NCBI GenBank assembly: GCA_964385695.1
Contig: CAYLQA010000062.1
Span: 1 to 16,367, forward strand
Direction of reading: 5' to 3'
DNA from: CAYLQA01 sp964385695
Lineage (GTDB): Bacteria > Desulfobacterota > Desulfobulbia > Desulfobulbales > Desulfurivibrionaceae
DNA length: 16,367 nt
Shown here: piece after piece, positions 1 to 6,775 of the stretch
Numbering within the stretch: position 1 is the stretch's first letter
Layout: each line of letters starts with the position of its first letter
Made by a program: the position numbers and the translations under genes
Notes under the pieces: model-generated
What the model saw: only the letters and a program-made list of their open reading frames with translations
Told to the model about the DNA's origin: nothing
Database searches by the model: none

Positions 1-79
1 CAGCGTGAACGATATTACCGTTCGGCTTGAAAATGAATGGACGTATTCTTCAACTAAGATAAATAATAAAAGGATTTAC

Positions 80-1540
80 TTAGCCCAATCGATAGTTCGG
101 CGCTTCCTTGGTGATGATTACGTCATGCACATGACTCTCTTTGAGACCGGCGGCGGTGATCTTAACGAACTTGGCCTTGGCTCTCAAGTCGTCAATGGTG
201 GGAGCGCCGAGATAGCCCATACCGGAACGAACACCGCCCATGAGCTGGTAGATCATGGAGGAGAGTGATCCCCGGTAAGGAACCTTCCCCTCAATGCCCT
301 CGGGTACATATTTGGACTGGGATTCGACCCCCTCCTGGAAGTACCTGTCCGAGCTGCCCTGGTTCATGGCCCCCAAGGAGCCCATACCGCGATAGCCCTT
401 ATAGGTTCTGCCTTGGTAAAGAAAGGTCTCACCCGGCGACTCATCGGTTCCGGCAAAGAGCGAACCCACCATAACGGCCCGGGCACCGATGCCGATGGCC
501 TTGGCCACCTCGCCGGAGTACTTGATGCCGCCGTCGGCAATAACCGGCACCCCGTGCTTATCCGCCACCTGGGTACAGTTATAGATGGCGCTCATCTGGG
601 GCACGCCCACACCGGCCACGATACGGGTGGTACAGATGGAGCCGGGTCCAACCCCGACCTTGACCGCATCGGCACCCGCTTTGATCAGGGCCTCGGCACC
701 TTCGGCAGTGGCAATGTTACCGGCAATGACCTGCAGCTCAGGGAACTCGCCCTTGACCCTTTTCAGAGCATCAATGATATTCTTGGAGTGTCCGTGGGCA
801 GAGTCCAGGACAACCACATCCACGCCCACGTTGATCAACATTTCCACATGCTCAAGGCTGGTGTTCACACCGATGGCCGCGCCGGCCCGCAGGCGACCCA
901 GGTCATCCTTTGCGGCATTGGGATATTTTTTCACCTTCTCAATATCCTTGATGGTGATCAACCCCTGGAGGCCGCCGTCATCATCCACCACCAGCAATTT
1001 TTCAATGCGGTGCTCATGGAGCAGGGCCTTGGACTGTTCCAGGGTAATTCCGGGCTTGGCCGTGACCAAATTCTTGCTGGTCATCACGTCGCGGACCTTG
1101 AGTCCCTCATCGGTGACAAAACGAAGATCGCGGTTGGTGACGATACCGGTAAGCTTATCGCCGCGCAGAACCGGCACACCGGAAATACGGTAGGTTCCCA
1201 TGATCTCATTAACGTCGCGTACCGTCTGGTCTTCATTAACGGTAATAGGATCGATGATCATGCCGGATTCCGACTTTTTGACCCGTTGCACCTCGCGGAC
1301 CTGTTCGTCAATGGACATGTTCTTATGGATAATGCCCACCCCGCCCTCACGGGCCATGGTAATGGCGGTCCGATGCTCGGTAACCGTATCCATGGCCGCA
1401 CTGACCAATGGAATATTAATGCGAATGTTCCTGGTCAACTGCGTGGCCAGGCTCACATCCGCAGGCAAAACCTCTGATGCTTGGGGAACGAGCAGTAAGT
1501 CGTCAAAGGTATAGGCATGTTCTATTGTATCAATGGACAT
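80..1540 (-). CDS. guaB: Inosine-5'-monophosphate dehydrogenase
   Basis: IMPDH oxidises IMP to XMP with NAD+, the first committed step of GMP synthesis in the cytoplasm. The 486-residue product is the usual length. It has the (beta/alpha)8 barrel split by two CBS domains (about residues 95-150 and 153-208), the catalytic loop GPGSICTTR with Cys303, the phosphate-binding stretch ADGGIKYSGEV (335-345), MVGSLFAGTDE (357-367), YRGMGSLGAM (383-392) and the flap Arg-Tyr at 399-400. I chose the ATG at 1540 because AGGGAG lies 8 nt upstream and the product starts with the family-typical MSIDTIEHAYTFDD; an in-frame ATG at 1570 would add ten unconserved residues inside the leader. It is transcribed away from the Ppx/GppA gene and has its own promoter and a leader stem-loop. 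guaA often follows guaB and may lie beyond the left edge, but it is not visible here. Confidence 0.97.
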   Translation of the reverse strand: MSIDTIEHAYTFDDLLLVPQASEVLPADVSLATQLTRNIRINIPLVSAAMDTVTEHRTAITMAREGGVGIIHKNMSIDEQVREVQRVKKSESGMIIDPITVNEDQTVRDVNEIMGTYRISGVPVLRGDKLTGIVTNRDLRFVTDEGLKVRDVMTSKNLVTAKPGITLEQSKALLHEHRIEKLLVVDDDGGLQGLITIKDIEKVKKYPNAAKDDLGRLRAGAAIGVNTSLEHVEMLINVGVDVVVLDSAHGHSKNIIDALKRVKGEFPELQVIAGNIATAEGAEALIKAGADAVKVGVGPGSICTTRIVAGVGVPQMSAIYNCTQVADKHGVPVIADGGIKYSGEVAKAIGIGARAVMVGSLFAGTDESPGETFLYQGRTYKGYRGMGSLGAMNQGSSDRYFQEGVESQSKYVPEGIEGKVPYRGSLSSMIYQLMGGVRSGMGYLGAPTIDDLRAKAKFVKITAAGLKESHVHDVIITKEAPNYRLG

Positions 1541-1576
1541 TAACGGACTCCCTGTACGGCAATTTTTCACGAAATT

Positions 1577-1612
1577 TCCTCTGCCCGGTGCTCTGCGAGA
1601 GCAGGCAGAGGA
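1577..1612 (-). promoter_or_regulatory. Stem-loop at the 5' end of the guaB leader
   Basis: A perfect 9-bp stem (1577-1585 with 1604-1612, arms TCCTCTGCC/GGCAGAGGA) encloses a second 5-bp stem (1590-1594 with 1598-1602) capped by three bases. No U-tract follows on the minus strand, so it is not an intrinsic terminator. Given the promoter just upstream, it would start only a few nucleotides from the predicted 5' end of the guaB transcript. A 5' stabilising hairpin or a regulatory structure is inferred. Confidence 0.55.
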
Positions 1613-1622
1613 TTAATCCTTA

Positions 1623-1652
1623 TTTATAAAAAACTTCCACCACTGTGGTCAA
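1623..1652 (-). promoter_or_regulatory. Candidate sigma70 promoter of guaB
   Basis: Read on the minus strand, TTGACC (1652-1647) is followed after 18 bp by TATAAA (1628-1623). Each box matches five of six consensus bases. The predicted transcript starts near 1616, giving a leader of about 75 nt that begins almost directly with the guaB stem-loop. The promoter lies entirely in the gap between guaB and the phosphatase gene. Confidence 0.6.
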
Positions 1653-1671
1653 TGGTGAGTTTTGAATTCTT

Positions 1672-2646
1672 TTAAACTCTTTTCCTTCTTTCTGTCTCTC
1701 TTTGAGCCAGGCCACTGAAAAGTATGCCCTCAAGCAGGGCGGCATCACTTACCAGCATAGCCCTTGCTCCCATACGGGCCAATATTTCCAGATAGATAAC
1801 CGCCCCGGCCACGATAATATCACCCCGGCCCTGGCCGAGTCCGGCAAGTGCGTTGCGCTCTTTACTTGTCATTGCCTGCAAACGATCATACAGGGCGGCA
1901 AGGGTCTCACGGCTGAGGGAATAATTCTGAACCTTGCCACTGTCATAGGTATCAAGACCCAAATCCAAAGCAGCCAAAGAGGTGGTTGTTCCTCCTGAAC
2001 CAACAAGGAGGCTGTTGCCCGCAGCGGTGAAAAAATCCCTTTCTGCGGCAAATGCCTTTTGCAGGTGGCTCGCCATGGCCGTATGATCGACTCTTCCCGC
2101 AGAGGCAAAGCGCTCGCTCATGTTCACCGCGCCCAAGGGCAGGCTCAAAACTTGGCCGGCATCATCCTTGCCGCTTAAAAAAATCAACTCGGTGCTGCCA
2201 CCGCCCACATCGACCAGAAGCATGGGAAAACGCATCGCCTCGGCCAGGCCGTAGCAAGCACCCCTCATGGTCAAGCGCGCCTCATCCTCGCCGGAGAGAA
2301 TCTCAAGCTCGGTGCCGATAATCTCCTGGGCCTTTTTCTGAAAAGCTGCGCCATTATCGGCTTGGCGCAGGGCATGGGTGCCGCACATGCGAAGAGAGTA
2401 CGGTCGATGCGCCGCAATATCCTCGGCAAAACGGGCAAGCACCGCAGAGCCGCGCTCCATGGCAGCAACGGAAAGAAGGCCGGACAAGTCCAGCCCTTCT
2501 CCCAAACGCACTGTTTCAAGGCGCATTGCCAAAGGCTCCATCTCTTTGCCGTTTACCCGGGCAATGAGCAGGCGAAAACTGTTGCTGCCCAAATCAAGCC
2601 CGCAGGCCACAACGCCTCTCTCATTGCCACTTTTCAGGGAATCCAT
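1672..2646 (-). CDS. Ppx/GppA family phosphatase (exopolyphosphatase or pppGpp phosphohydrolase)
   Basis: The family hydrolyses inorganic polyphosphate from its ends or converts pppGpp to ppGpp; sequence alone does not separate the two. The 324-residue protein has the ASKHA fold signatures: phosphate-1 loop GLDLGSNSFRLLIA (16-29), CGTHALRQADNG (88-99), LSGEDEARL (117-125) with the catalytic-type Glu122, and phosphate-2 loop LLVDVGGGSTELIF (143-156). It is the short form and lacks the C-terminal HD-like domains of E. coli Ppx. The ATG at 2646 has no convincing ribosome site. A GTG at 2610 (codon 13) has GAGAGG 4 nt upstream and would begin VACGLDLGSN, closer to typical family starts; it is a serious alternative. 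It is divergent from the YciO-like gene, with a 71-bp gap. Placement beside guaB suits a role in guanine nucleotide metabolism (inference). Confidence 0.9.
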   Translation of the reverse strand: MDSLKSGNERGVVACGLDLGSNSFRLLIARVNGKEMEPLAMRLETVRLGEGLDLSGLLSVAAMERGSAVLARFAEDIAAHRPYSLRMCGTHALRQADNGAAFQKKAQEIIGTELEILSGEDEARLTMRGACYGLAEAMRFPMLLVDVGGGSTELIFLSGKDDAGQVLSLPLGAVNMSERFASAGRVDHTAMASHLQKAFAAERDFFTAAGNSLLVGSGGTTTSLAALDLGLDTYDSGKVQNYSLSRETLAALYDRLQAMTSKERNALAGLGQGRGDIIVAGAVIYLEILARMGARAMLVSDAALLEGILFSGLAQRETERRKRV

Positions 2647-2717
2647 TAAGATATCTTTATTCTATCCTGACAAACGCCGTGTGTTCACATCACACCGCTA
2701 GACGAGTGACCATGTAA

Positions 2718-3329
2718 ATGCTGCTGTCCATCAACCCACATAACCCGCAACCCCGCCTGATCCAACAGGTGATAGACGCGCTGCGCAAGGGGGCGGTGAT
2801 CTGTTACCCTACAGACACGGTCTATGGAATCGGTTGCGATATGTACAACCAAAAGGCAGTCAAGCGCCTCTTTCAAATAAAAAAGAGGCCGACACAAAAG
2901 CCGATAAGCTTCATGTGTTCAAGCCTCAAAAATGTCAGCACCTATTGCCACGTGTCCAACACGGGCTACCGTATCATGAAAAAAGGGTTACCCGGGCCAT
3001 ACACCTTTATCCTGCAGGCGGCCAAGGTGGTGCCGAAAATAATGTTAACCAAACAAAAAACCGTGGGCATCAGGGTGCCGGACAATGGGATCTGCCAAGC
3101 CCTGGTGGAGAGCCTTGATAACCCAATTGTCAACACCAGCGCCATCCTCGATCCTGATGCGCCTCCTCTAACAGAGGCCTATGAGATCGAAGAGATACTC
3201 GGGAAACAGGTCGATATCATCATCGACGGAGGGCCGATCTACCCTGAACCCTCCACCGTGATTTCACTGATCAGTGATGAAGTTGAAATACTTCGTGAAG
3301 GGAAGGGCGATACGGCGGTGCTTTTCTAA
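2718..3329 (+). CDS. YciO/YrdC/Sua5-family protein (threonylcarbamoyl-AMP synthase-like)
   Basis: Members of the YrdC fold make threonylcarbamoyl-AMP for the t6A37 modification of tRNA; the YciO branch is less well defined. The 203-residue protein resembles E. coli YciO along its whole length: NPHNPQPRLIQQ near the start, KGAVICYPTDTVYGIGCD (24-41), GPYTFIL (93-99), TVGIRVP (115-121), DIIIDGG (166-172), PSTVISL (178-184) and ILREGKG (191-197). The KxR motif of true TsaC/Sua5 enzymes is present as KKR (55-57), but the later SxN motif reads SAI (141-143). E. coli YciO, as I recall it, lacks both. The start is fixed by an in-frame TAA directly upstream (ATG-TAA-ATG, 2712-2720); no strong ribosome site is visible. 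It converges on ihfB with only 8 bp between the stop codons. Confidence 0.88.
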   Translation: MLLSINPHNPQPRLIQQVIDALRKGAVICYPTDTVYGIGCDMYNQKAVKRLFQIKKRPTQKPISFMCSSLKNVSTYCHVSNTGYRIMKKGLPGPYTFILQAAKVVPKIMLTKQKTVGIRVPDNGICQALVESLDNPIVNTSAILDPDAPPLTEAYEIEEILGKQVDIIIDGGPIYPEPSTVISLISDEVEILREGKGDTAVLF

Positions 3330-3337
3330 GCCCCTGC

Positions 3338-3625
3338 CTATTTTCCTTTTTCGATCAGAGCATCTTTTAAGGATTTGCTCATGGTGAAGTGAAGGTTCTT
3401 CCGCGCCGGAATCTCCATGACCTTGCCGGTCCGGGGATTTTTGGTGGTCCGCGCCTTGCGCTGACGTACGGAGAAACTACCAAATCCGCGAATCTCAACA
3501 CGACGATCCTCTTCCAAGGCCTCGACAATGGTATCGAGCATGATATCAATGGCCTTGCCCACATCCTTTTTCAGAAAGCCGTCCATTTCGTCGGCCACTG
3601 CATTTACCAAGTCACGCTTCAACAT
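3338..3625 (-). CDS. ihfB: Integration host factor / HU-family DNA-binding protein, probably IHF beta subunit
   Basis: IHF and HU dimers bend DNA in the nucleoid. The 95-residue product has the complete fold: N-terminal helices (MLKRDLVNAVADEM), the family signature RRVEIRGFGSFSVRQRKART (41-60), and the DNA-intercalating beta arm with KNPRTGK (62-68, Pro64). GFGSF with the RQRKARTTKNPRTG arm is closest to IHF beta. The order rpsA-sppA-ihfB on one strand supports this, since rpsA and ihfB are also adjacent in E. coli. I start at the ATG at 3625, which has AGGGAG 10 nt upstream; the 32-residue in-frame extension to 3721 runs into the palindromic repeat and has no family similarity. A palindromic repeat separates it from sppA, so expression may be partly uncoupled. 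An HU-type homodimer cannot be excluded. Confidence 0.9.
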   Translation of the reverse strand: MLKRDLVNAVADEMDGFLKKDVGKAIDIMLDTIVEALEEDRRVEIRGFGSFSVRQRKARTTKNPRTGKVMEIPARKNLHFTMSKSLKDALIEKGK

Positions 3626-3657
3626 CTTACTCTTGCTCCCTAAGTATATCGCGCCCT

Positions 3658-3817
3658 GCAAAAATGAAGATTTTCTCCGAAAACGAGGCGCAAGGTACTT
3701 GAAAAGTACCCTAAAGGGCACTTGTGCCCTCTGGGTATAAACTCCGCGTACTTTTCAGTACGTGAGCATTTACAAGTGCCGCAGCAACAAAGTTATCGGT
3801 GAAAAGAACATTTTTGC
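3658..3817. repeat. 160-bp palindromic repeat between sppA and ihfB (copy A)
   Basis: The stretch is non-coding and almost entirely made of inverted repeats. Its outer arms (3658-3684 and 3792-3817) read GCAAAAATG..TTTTC.CCGA.AAC towards each other with few mismatches. Inside lie three perfect hairpins: GGTACT/AGTACC (3694-3710), AGGGCAC/GTGCCCT with a 2-nt loop (3715-3730), and CGTACT/AGTACG (3747-3762). It shares AAAACGAGGC, GCGCAA (3688-3693) and TGAGCATTT (3763-3771) with the repeat at 9956-10094. The first and third hairpins are near-copies of each other, so the centre looks duplicated relative to the other copy. It begins six bases beyond the sppA stop. In mRNA it would fold into a large structure; a MITE-like or REP-like origin is inferred. 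Confidence 0.75.
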
Positions 3818-3823
3818 CTGACT

Positions 3824-4750
3824 CTATCTCAACGTTCCTGCCGTCCACAGATAGGCAAGAACAGGTCCCGACAGCGCAGCACGCTGGAATAATGTCTGAC
3901 TTTGTTTCCCGGCCAAAATCCGCAACAGGGAAAAATCCTCTTCTTTGGGGTAGATCAACTCCGGCATTTCGTCGGTTTGGTAATCGGCCATCTTGGCCGC
4001 CAGCAACACGGCATCGGAAAAGGTGCCGAGCTCATCGATCAAGCCCAGATCCTTGGCCTGCTCACCGGAAAAGATCCGACCGTCCGCAACCTTGCGCACC
4101 TCTTCTTCGGGCAGATTGCGACTCTCGGCAATGGCGCTGACGAACTGGCTGTGCACCGTATCGATCATGCCCTGCAGGATTCGGCGTTCTTCAGCGGTCA
4201 TGGGGCGACCGGAGGAGCCGATATCCTTGAGCTTGCCGCTCTTGACGACCTCGCTCTTATAACCAACCTTTTCAAACAGTGCTTCCAGGTTGGCAAATTG
4301 CAAAATCACGCCCATGCTCCCGGTCAAGGTGCCGGGGTTGGCCATGATTTTTTCCGCTCCCATGGCGGCATAGAGACCGCCGGAGGCAGCCACCGAGCCC
4401 ATGGAGGCGACAACCGGTTTGACCTTGCTGGTGCGCTTGACCTCGGAGTATACCTCCTGGGACGCGCCCACCGTGCCACCCGGGCTGTCCACCCTGAGGA
4501 CGATGGCCTTGATCTTATCGTTTTGTCGAAAGGCAATGAGATCCGCAAGCAGATCCTCGGACTCAACGATAACACCCTTGACGTCAATGATGCCGATGCC
4601 CTCCTTATGGCGAAACAACTCCGCCTGATTGGGCTGGCTGACACTGGCGACAAAAAAGGTTATCCCACCCCAGAAGAACAGGACAATTCCTGCCAACAGG
4701 AGCAATCCGGTGAAAACCGGGTGCTTTTGACGAAACAACCTTTTTTCCAT
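3824..4750 (-). CDS. sppA: Signal peptide peptidase SppA, short form
   Basis: SppA is an inner-membrane Ser/Lys serine protease that degrades cleaved signal peptides. The 308-residue length fits the short, single-repeat type found in Gram-positives and many Desulfobacterota. One N-terminal membrane helix (about 13-35) is followed by the ClpP-like domain: LRVDSPGGTVGAS (85-97), the nucleophile in AASGGLY (Ser123), GTLTGSMGV (140-148), and KSGKLKDIGS with the probable catalytic Lys175. The start at 4750 is the only sensible ATG. No Shine-Dalgarno is evident, and the codon lies 9 nt past the T-tract of the rpsA terminator, so expression depends on read-through or on a promoter I cannot see. It sits between rpsA and ihfB, with a palindromic repeat just after its stop. 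Confidence 0.94.
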   Translation of the reverse strand: MEKRLFRQKHPVFTGLLLLAGIVLFFWGGITFFVASVSQPNQAELFRHKEGIGIIDVKGVIVESEDLLADLIAFRQNDKIKAIVLRVDSPGGTVGASQEVYSEVKRTSKVKPVVASMGSVAASGGLYAAMGAEKIMANPGTLTGSMGVILQFANLEALFEKVGYKSEVVKSGKLKDIGSSGRPMTAEERRILQGMIDTVHSQFVSAIAESRNLPEEEVRKVADGRIFSGEQAKDLGLIDELGTFSDAVLLAAKMADYQTDEMPELIYPKEEDFSLLRILAGKQSQTLFQRAALSGPVLAYLWTAGTLR

Positions 4751-4759
4751 AGAAGAACC

Positions 4760-4793
4760 AAAAAAGGCAGGCCACCGTTTGGCAGCCTGCCTT
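4760..4793 (-). terminator. Intrinsic terminator after rpsA
   Basis: On the minus strand AAGGCAGGC (4793-4785) pairs perfectly with GCCTGCCTT (4772-4764) across a 12-nt loop, and a run of six T (4765-4760) overlaps and follows the right arm. It starts 10 nt beyond the rpsA stop codon. The sppA start codon lies 9 nt downstream of the T-tract. Confidence 0.85.
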
Positions 4794-4803
4794 AAGTTAA
4801 TTG

Positions 4804-6516
4804 TTACTCGTTATCGTCCTGCTTGCTTTCCATCTCTTCTTTCAGCAGGTCGCCAAGGGTGGAAGGACCGCTCTTGGCCTGCTTCTGCTTGTACTCATCG
4901 AAGCTTCCTTCACCGGAATCATCGGTGAGGGCCTTGATGGAAAGACCGATTTTGCGGTCCTTGGCAGAAACATTGATGACCTTGGCCTCCATGTCGTCGC
5001 CGACATTGTACATGCCAACCGGAGAGTTGACCTTCTCCTTGCTGATCTCGGAAACGTGGACAAGACCCTCAACACCCTCTTCAACCTCAACAAAAACACC
5101 AAAATCGGTCACGTTGGTGATCTTGCCGGATACAGCGGTGCCGAGCGGATACTTCTCAATGGCCTCCTGCCACGGATCGGGCTCAAGCTGCTTGACGCCC
5201 AGGGAGAATCGCTCGTTCTCGCGATCGATCTTGAGCACTACGGCCTGGATGGTCTCACCCTTGGCGTATTTCTCGGAAGGATGCTTGATGCGCTCGGTCC
5301 AGGAAAGATCGGAAACGTGGATAAGGCCGTCGATACCCTCTTCGATACCGATGAAAACACCGAAATCGGTGATGTTCTTGATCTTGCCCTCGATGATGGT
5401 GCCCACCGGGTATTTCTCGGTGACCAGATCCCAGGGGTTGGGCTGCAGCTGCTTCATGCCCAGGGAGATGCGCTTGGCATCAACGTCGATGTTGAGGATA
5501 ACCACCTCAACCTCGTCACCAACGGTAACCATTTTGGAAGGATGACGGGCCTTTTTGCTCCAGGACATCTCGGAAACGTGAATAAGACCCTCAACACCTT
5601 CCTCAAGCTCGGCAAAGACACCGTAATCGGTAATGCTGACAACCTTGCCGTTGGTCTTGGAGGAAAGGGGGTAACGATCCTGGACAGTGGACCAGGGATC
5701 TTGTTTGAGCTGCTTGACACCCAAGGAAACTTTGTCGTTCTCGCGATCGTACTTGAGAACCTTGACCTCGATCTCCTCGCCCACCTTGAAGAGCTTGGAG
5801 GGGTGGGAAACACGGCCCCAGGACAGGTCGGTGATATGACAGAGACCGTCCATGCCGCCAAGGTCGATGAAGACACCGTAATCGGTGATGTTGGTGATGG
5901 TTCCCTTGACAACCTGACCCTCTTCCAGGGAAGACTGCATCTGCTCGCGCAGTGCCTTGCGTGCCTCTTCCAGGATGGCCCGGCGGGAGATAACTACGTT
6001 GTTACGCTTACGATTATATTTCAAGACCTTGAAGTCAAAGGTCTGGCCAATGAGGTTGTCCAGGTCTTTAACAGGTCTGAGATCGATCTGAGAATACGGC
6101 AGGAAGGCAGGAACGCCAATATCAACGGAAAGTCCACCCTTGACCCGGTTGTCGATGCGTCCGGAGATGGTACCGTCCGCTTCCTGGATCTGGGCAATCT
6201 CTTCCCATACCTTGATGCCGATTGCCCGCTCGCGGGACAATCTAAGGCCACCTTCGGCCTCACGCTTTTCTACGAAAACATCGAAAATGTCGCCTACAGC
6301 GACCTCAATTTCTCCGGCTTCGTTTTTGAACTCAGAAAGAACGATATCACTTTCTGATTTGTCGCCAATGTCGACTACGGCATAGCTGTCGGATACGGCA
6401 ATGACCGTACCGGGTACGACCTCTCCGACCTCTGCTACCTTGAGACTCTCCTCAAACATTTGAGCAAAGCTCATCTCTTCACTGGGACTGGCTGATGTTG
6501 TGTTGTTGGTTTCCAT
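4804..6516 (-). CDS. rpsA: 30S ribosomal protein S1
   Basis: S1 binds mRNA leaders on the 30S subunit and helps start translation of messages with weak ribosome sites. The 570-residue protein has the six S1/OB repeats of the long form: about 30-95, 114-180, 200-268, 287-355, 372-442 and 459-528. Repeats 3 to 6 carry the typical TDYGVF or TDFGVF strand, then GL(I/V)HVSE-type and LGVKQL-type strands. The N-terminus and C-terminal tail (531-570) are acidic and low-complexity. The ATG at 6516 has AGGAGA 9 nt upstream, a much stronger site than most genes here. A promoter candidate lies about 75 bp upstream and a strong terminator follows. The repeated coding also creates a long antisense open frame (4801-6357), which I regard as a shadow. 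Confidence 0.97.
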   Translation of the reverse strand: METNNTTSASPSEEMSFAQMFEESLKVAEVGEVVPGTVIAVSDSYAVVDIGDKSESDIVLSEFKNEAGEIEVAVGDIFDVFVEKREAEGGLRLSRERAIGIKVWEEIAQIQEADGTISGRIDNRVKGGLSVDIGVPAFLPYSQIDLRPVKDLDNLIGQTFDFKVLKYNRKRNNVVISRRAILEEARKALREQMQSSLEEGQVVKGTITNITDYGVFIDLGGMDGLCHITDLSWGRVSHPSKLFKVGEEIEVKVLKYDRENDKVSLGVKQLKQDPWSTVQDRYPLSSKTNGKVVSITDYGVFAELEEGVEGLIHVSEMSWSKKARHPSKMVTVGDEVEVVILNIDVDAKRISLGMKQLQPNPWDLVTEKYPVGTIIEGKIKNITDFGVFIGIEEGIDGLIHVSDLSWTERIKHPSEKYAKGETIQAVVLKIDRENERFSLGVKQLEPDPWQEAIEKYPLGTAVSGKITNVTDFGVFVEVEEGVEGLVHVSEISKEKVNSPVGMYNVGDDMEAKVINVSAKDRKIGLSIKALTDDSGEGSFDEYKQKQAKSGPSTLGDLLKEEMESKQDDNE

Positions 6517-6592
6517 TTTACAATTCTCCTGGTTAACGTGAGTACCTCGTCACAAATACCATTTATCGGACAGGCACTATTTAGATCGAGCC

Positions 6593-6621
6593 TATATACC
6601 AGACATGCCGTATGAAGACAA
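6593..6621 (-). promoter_or_regulatory. Candidate sigma70 promoter of rpsA
   Basis: On the minus strand TTGTCT (6621-6616) and TATATA (6598-6593) are 17 bp apart; each matches four of six consensus bases. The predicted transcript starts near 6586, giving a leader of roughly 70 nt ending in the strong AGGAGA site. An AT-only hairpin (CTTTTTT/AAAAAAG, 6623-6639) lies immediately upstream of the -35 box. Confidence 0.45.
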
Positions 6622-6666
6622 ACTTTTTTCGTAAAAAAGGTGATTTGCGTCAACAGGGGGACTACA

Positions 6667-6702
6667 GAAAAGGCATACTTTTGCTAGGTGAAAACATGCC
6701 TT
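6667..6702 (-). terminator. Probable terminator after the REC-GGDEF gene
   Basis: Minus-strand AAGGCAT (6702-6696) pairs with ATGCCTT (6676-6670). The stem continues inward through two G-U and three A-U pairs, for about 12 bp in all, and is followed by a four-T run. It lies 74 bp beyond the stop of the response regulator and upstream of the rpsA promoter, as expected for a boundary between two units. The short T-tract makes it only moderately convincing. Confidence 0.5.
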
Positions 6703-6775
6703 GCAGGCCCTGAGCGTTGCTTTGCCGGGCAAGCGGCGACAAAACGCCTTTTGAGAGGGTGATTTCAAGAGAAAA

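Noticed and set aside
413..1477. A 354-codon open frame antisense to guaB
   Set aside because: The His/Gly/Asp-rich product is typical of shadow frames in GC-rich genes; guaB is certain on the other strand.
1630..1660. Inverted repeat CACCA/TGGTG followed by six T on the minus strand, as a terminator of the phosphatase gene
   Set aside because: The stem is only 5 bp with a 10-nt loop, and the same bases make a better promoter for guaB.
2679..2695. GTGTG-TTCACAT-CACAC dyad between the phosphatase and YciO-like genes as a CRP/FNR-type operator
   Set aside because: The half-site spacing is off by one from the TGTGA-N6-TCACA pattern and only five bases pair; too weak to list as a site.
3626..3721. 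A 32-codon N-terminal extension of ihfB
   Set aside because: It runs into the palindromic repeat and adds a basic sequence unlike any IHF/HU start; the ATG at 3625 has a good ribosome site.
3902..4795. A 297-codon open frame antisense to sppA (and a similar 287-codon one at 6902-7765 antisense to the response regulator)
   Set aside because: No domain, no ribosome site, and well-supported genes lie opposite.
4850..5900. Regularly spaced similar DNA words, suggestive of a repeat array
   Set aside because: They encode the ITD(Y/F)GVF strands of successive S1 repeats about 250 bp apart; this is protein domain repetition, not a CRISPR or tandem array.
4801..6357. A 518-codon open frame antisense to almost all of rpsA
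   Set aside because: It mirrors the repeated S1 domains, gives a Leu/Asp/Gly-rich product without recognisable domains, and the opposite strand encodes an unmistakable S1 with a strong ribosome site.
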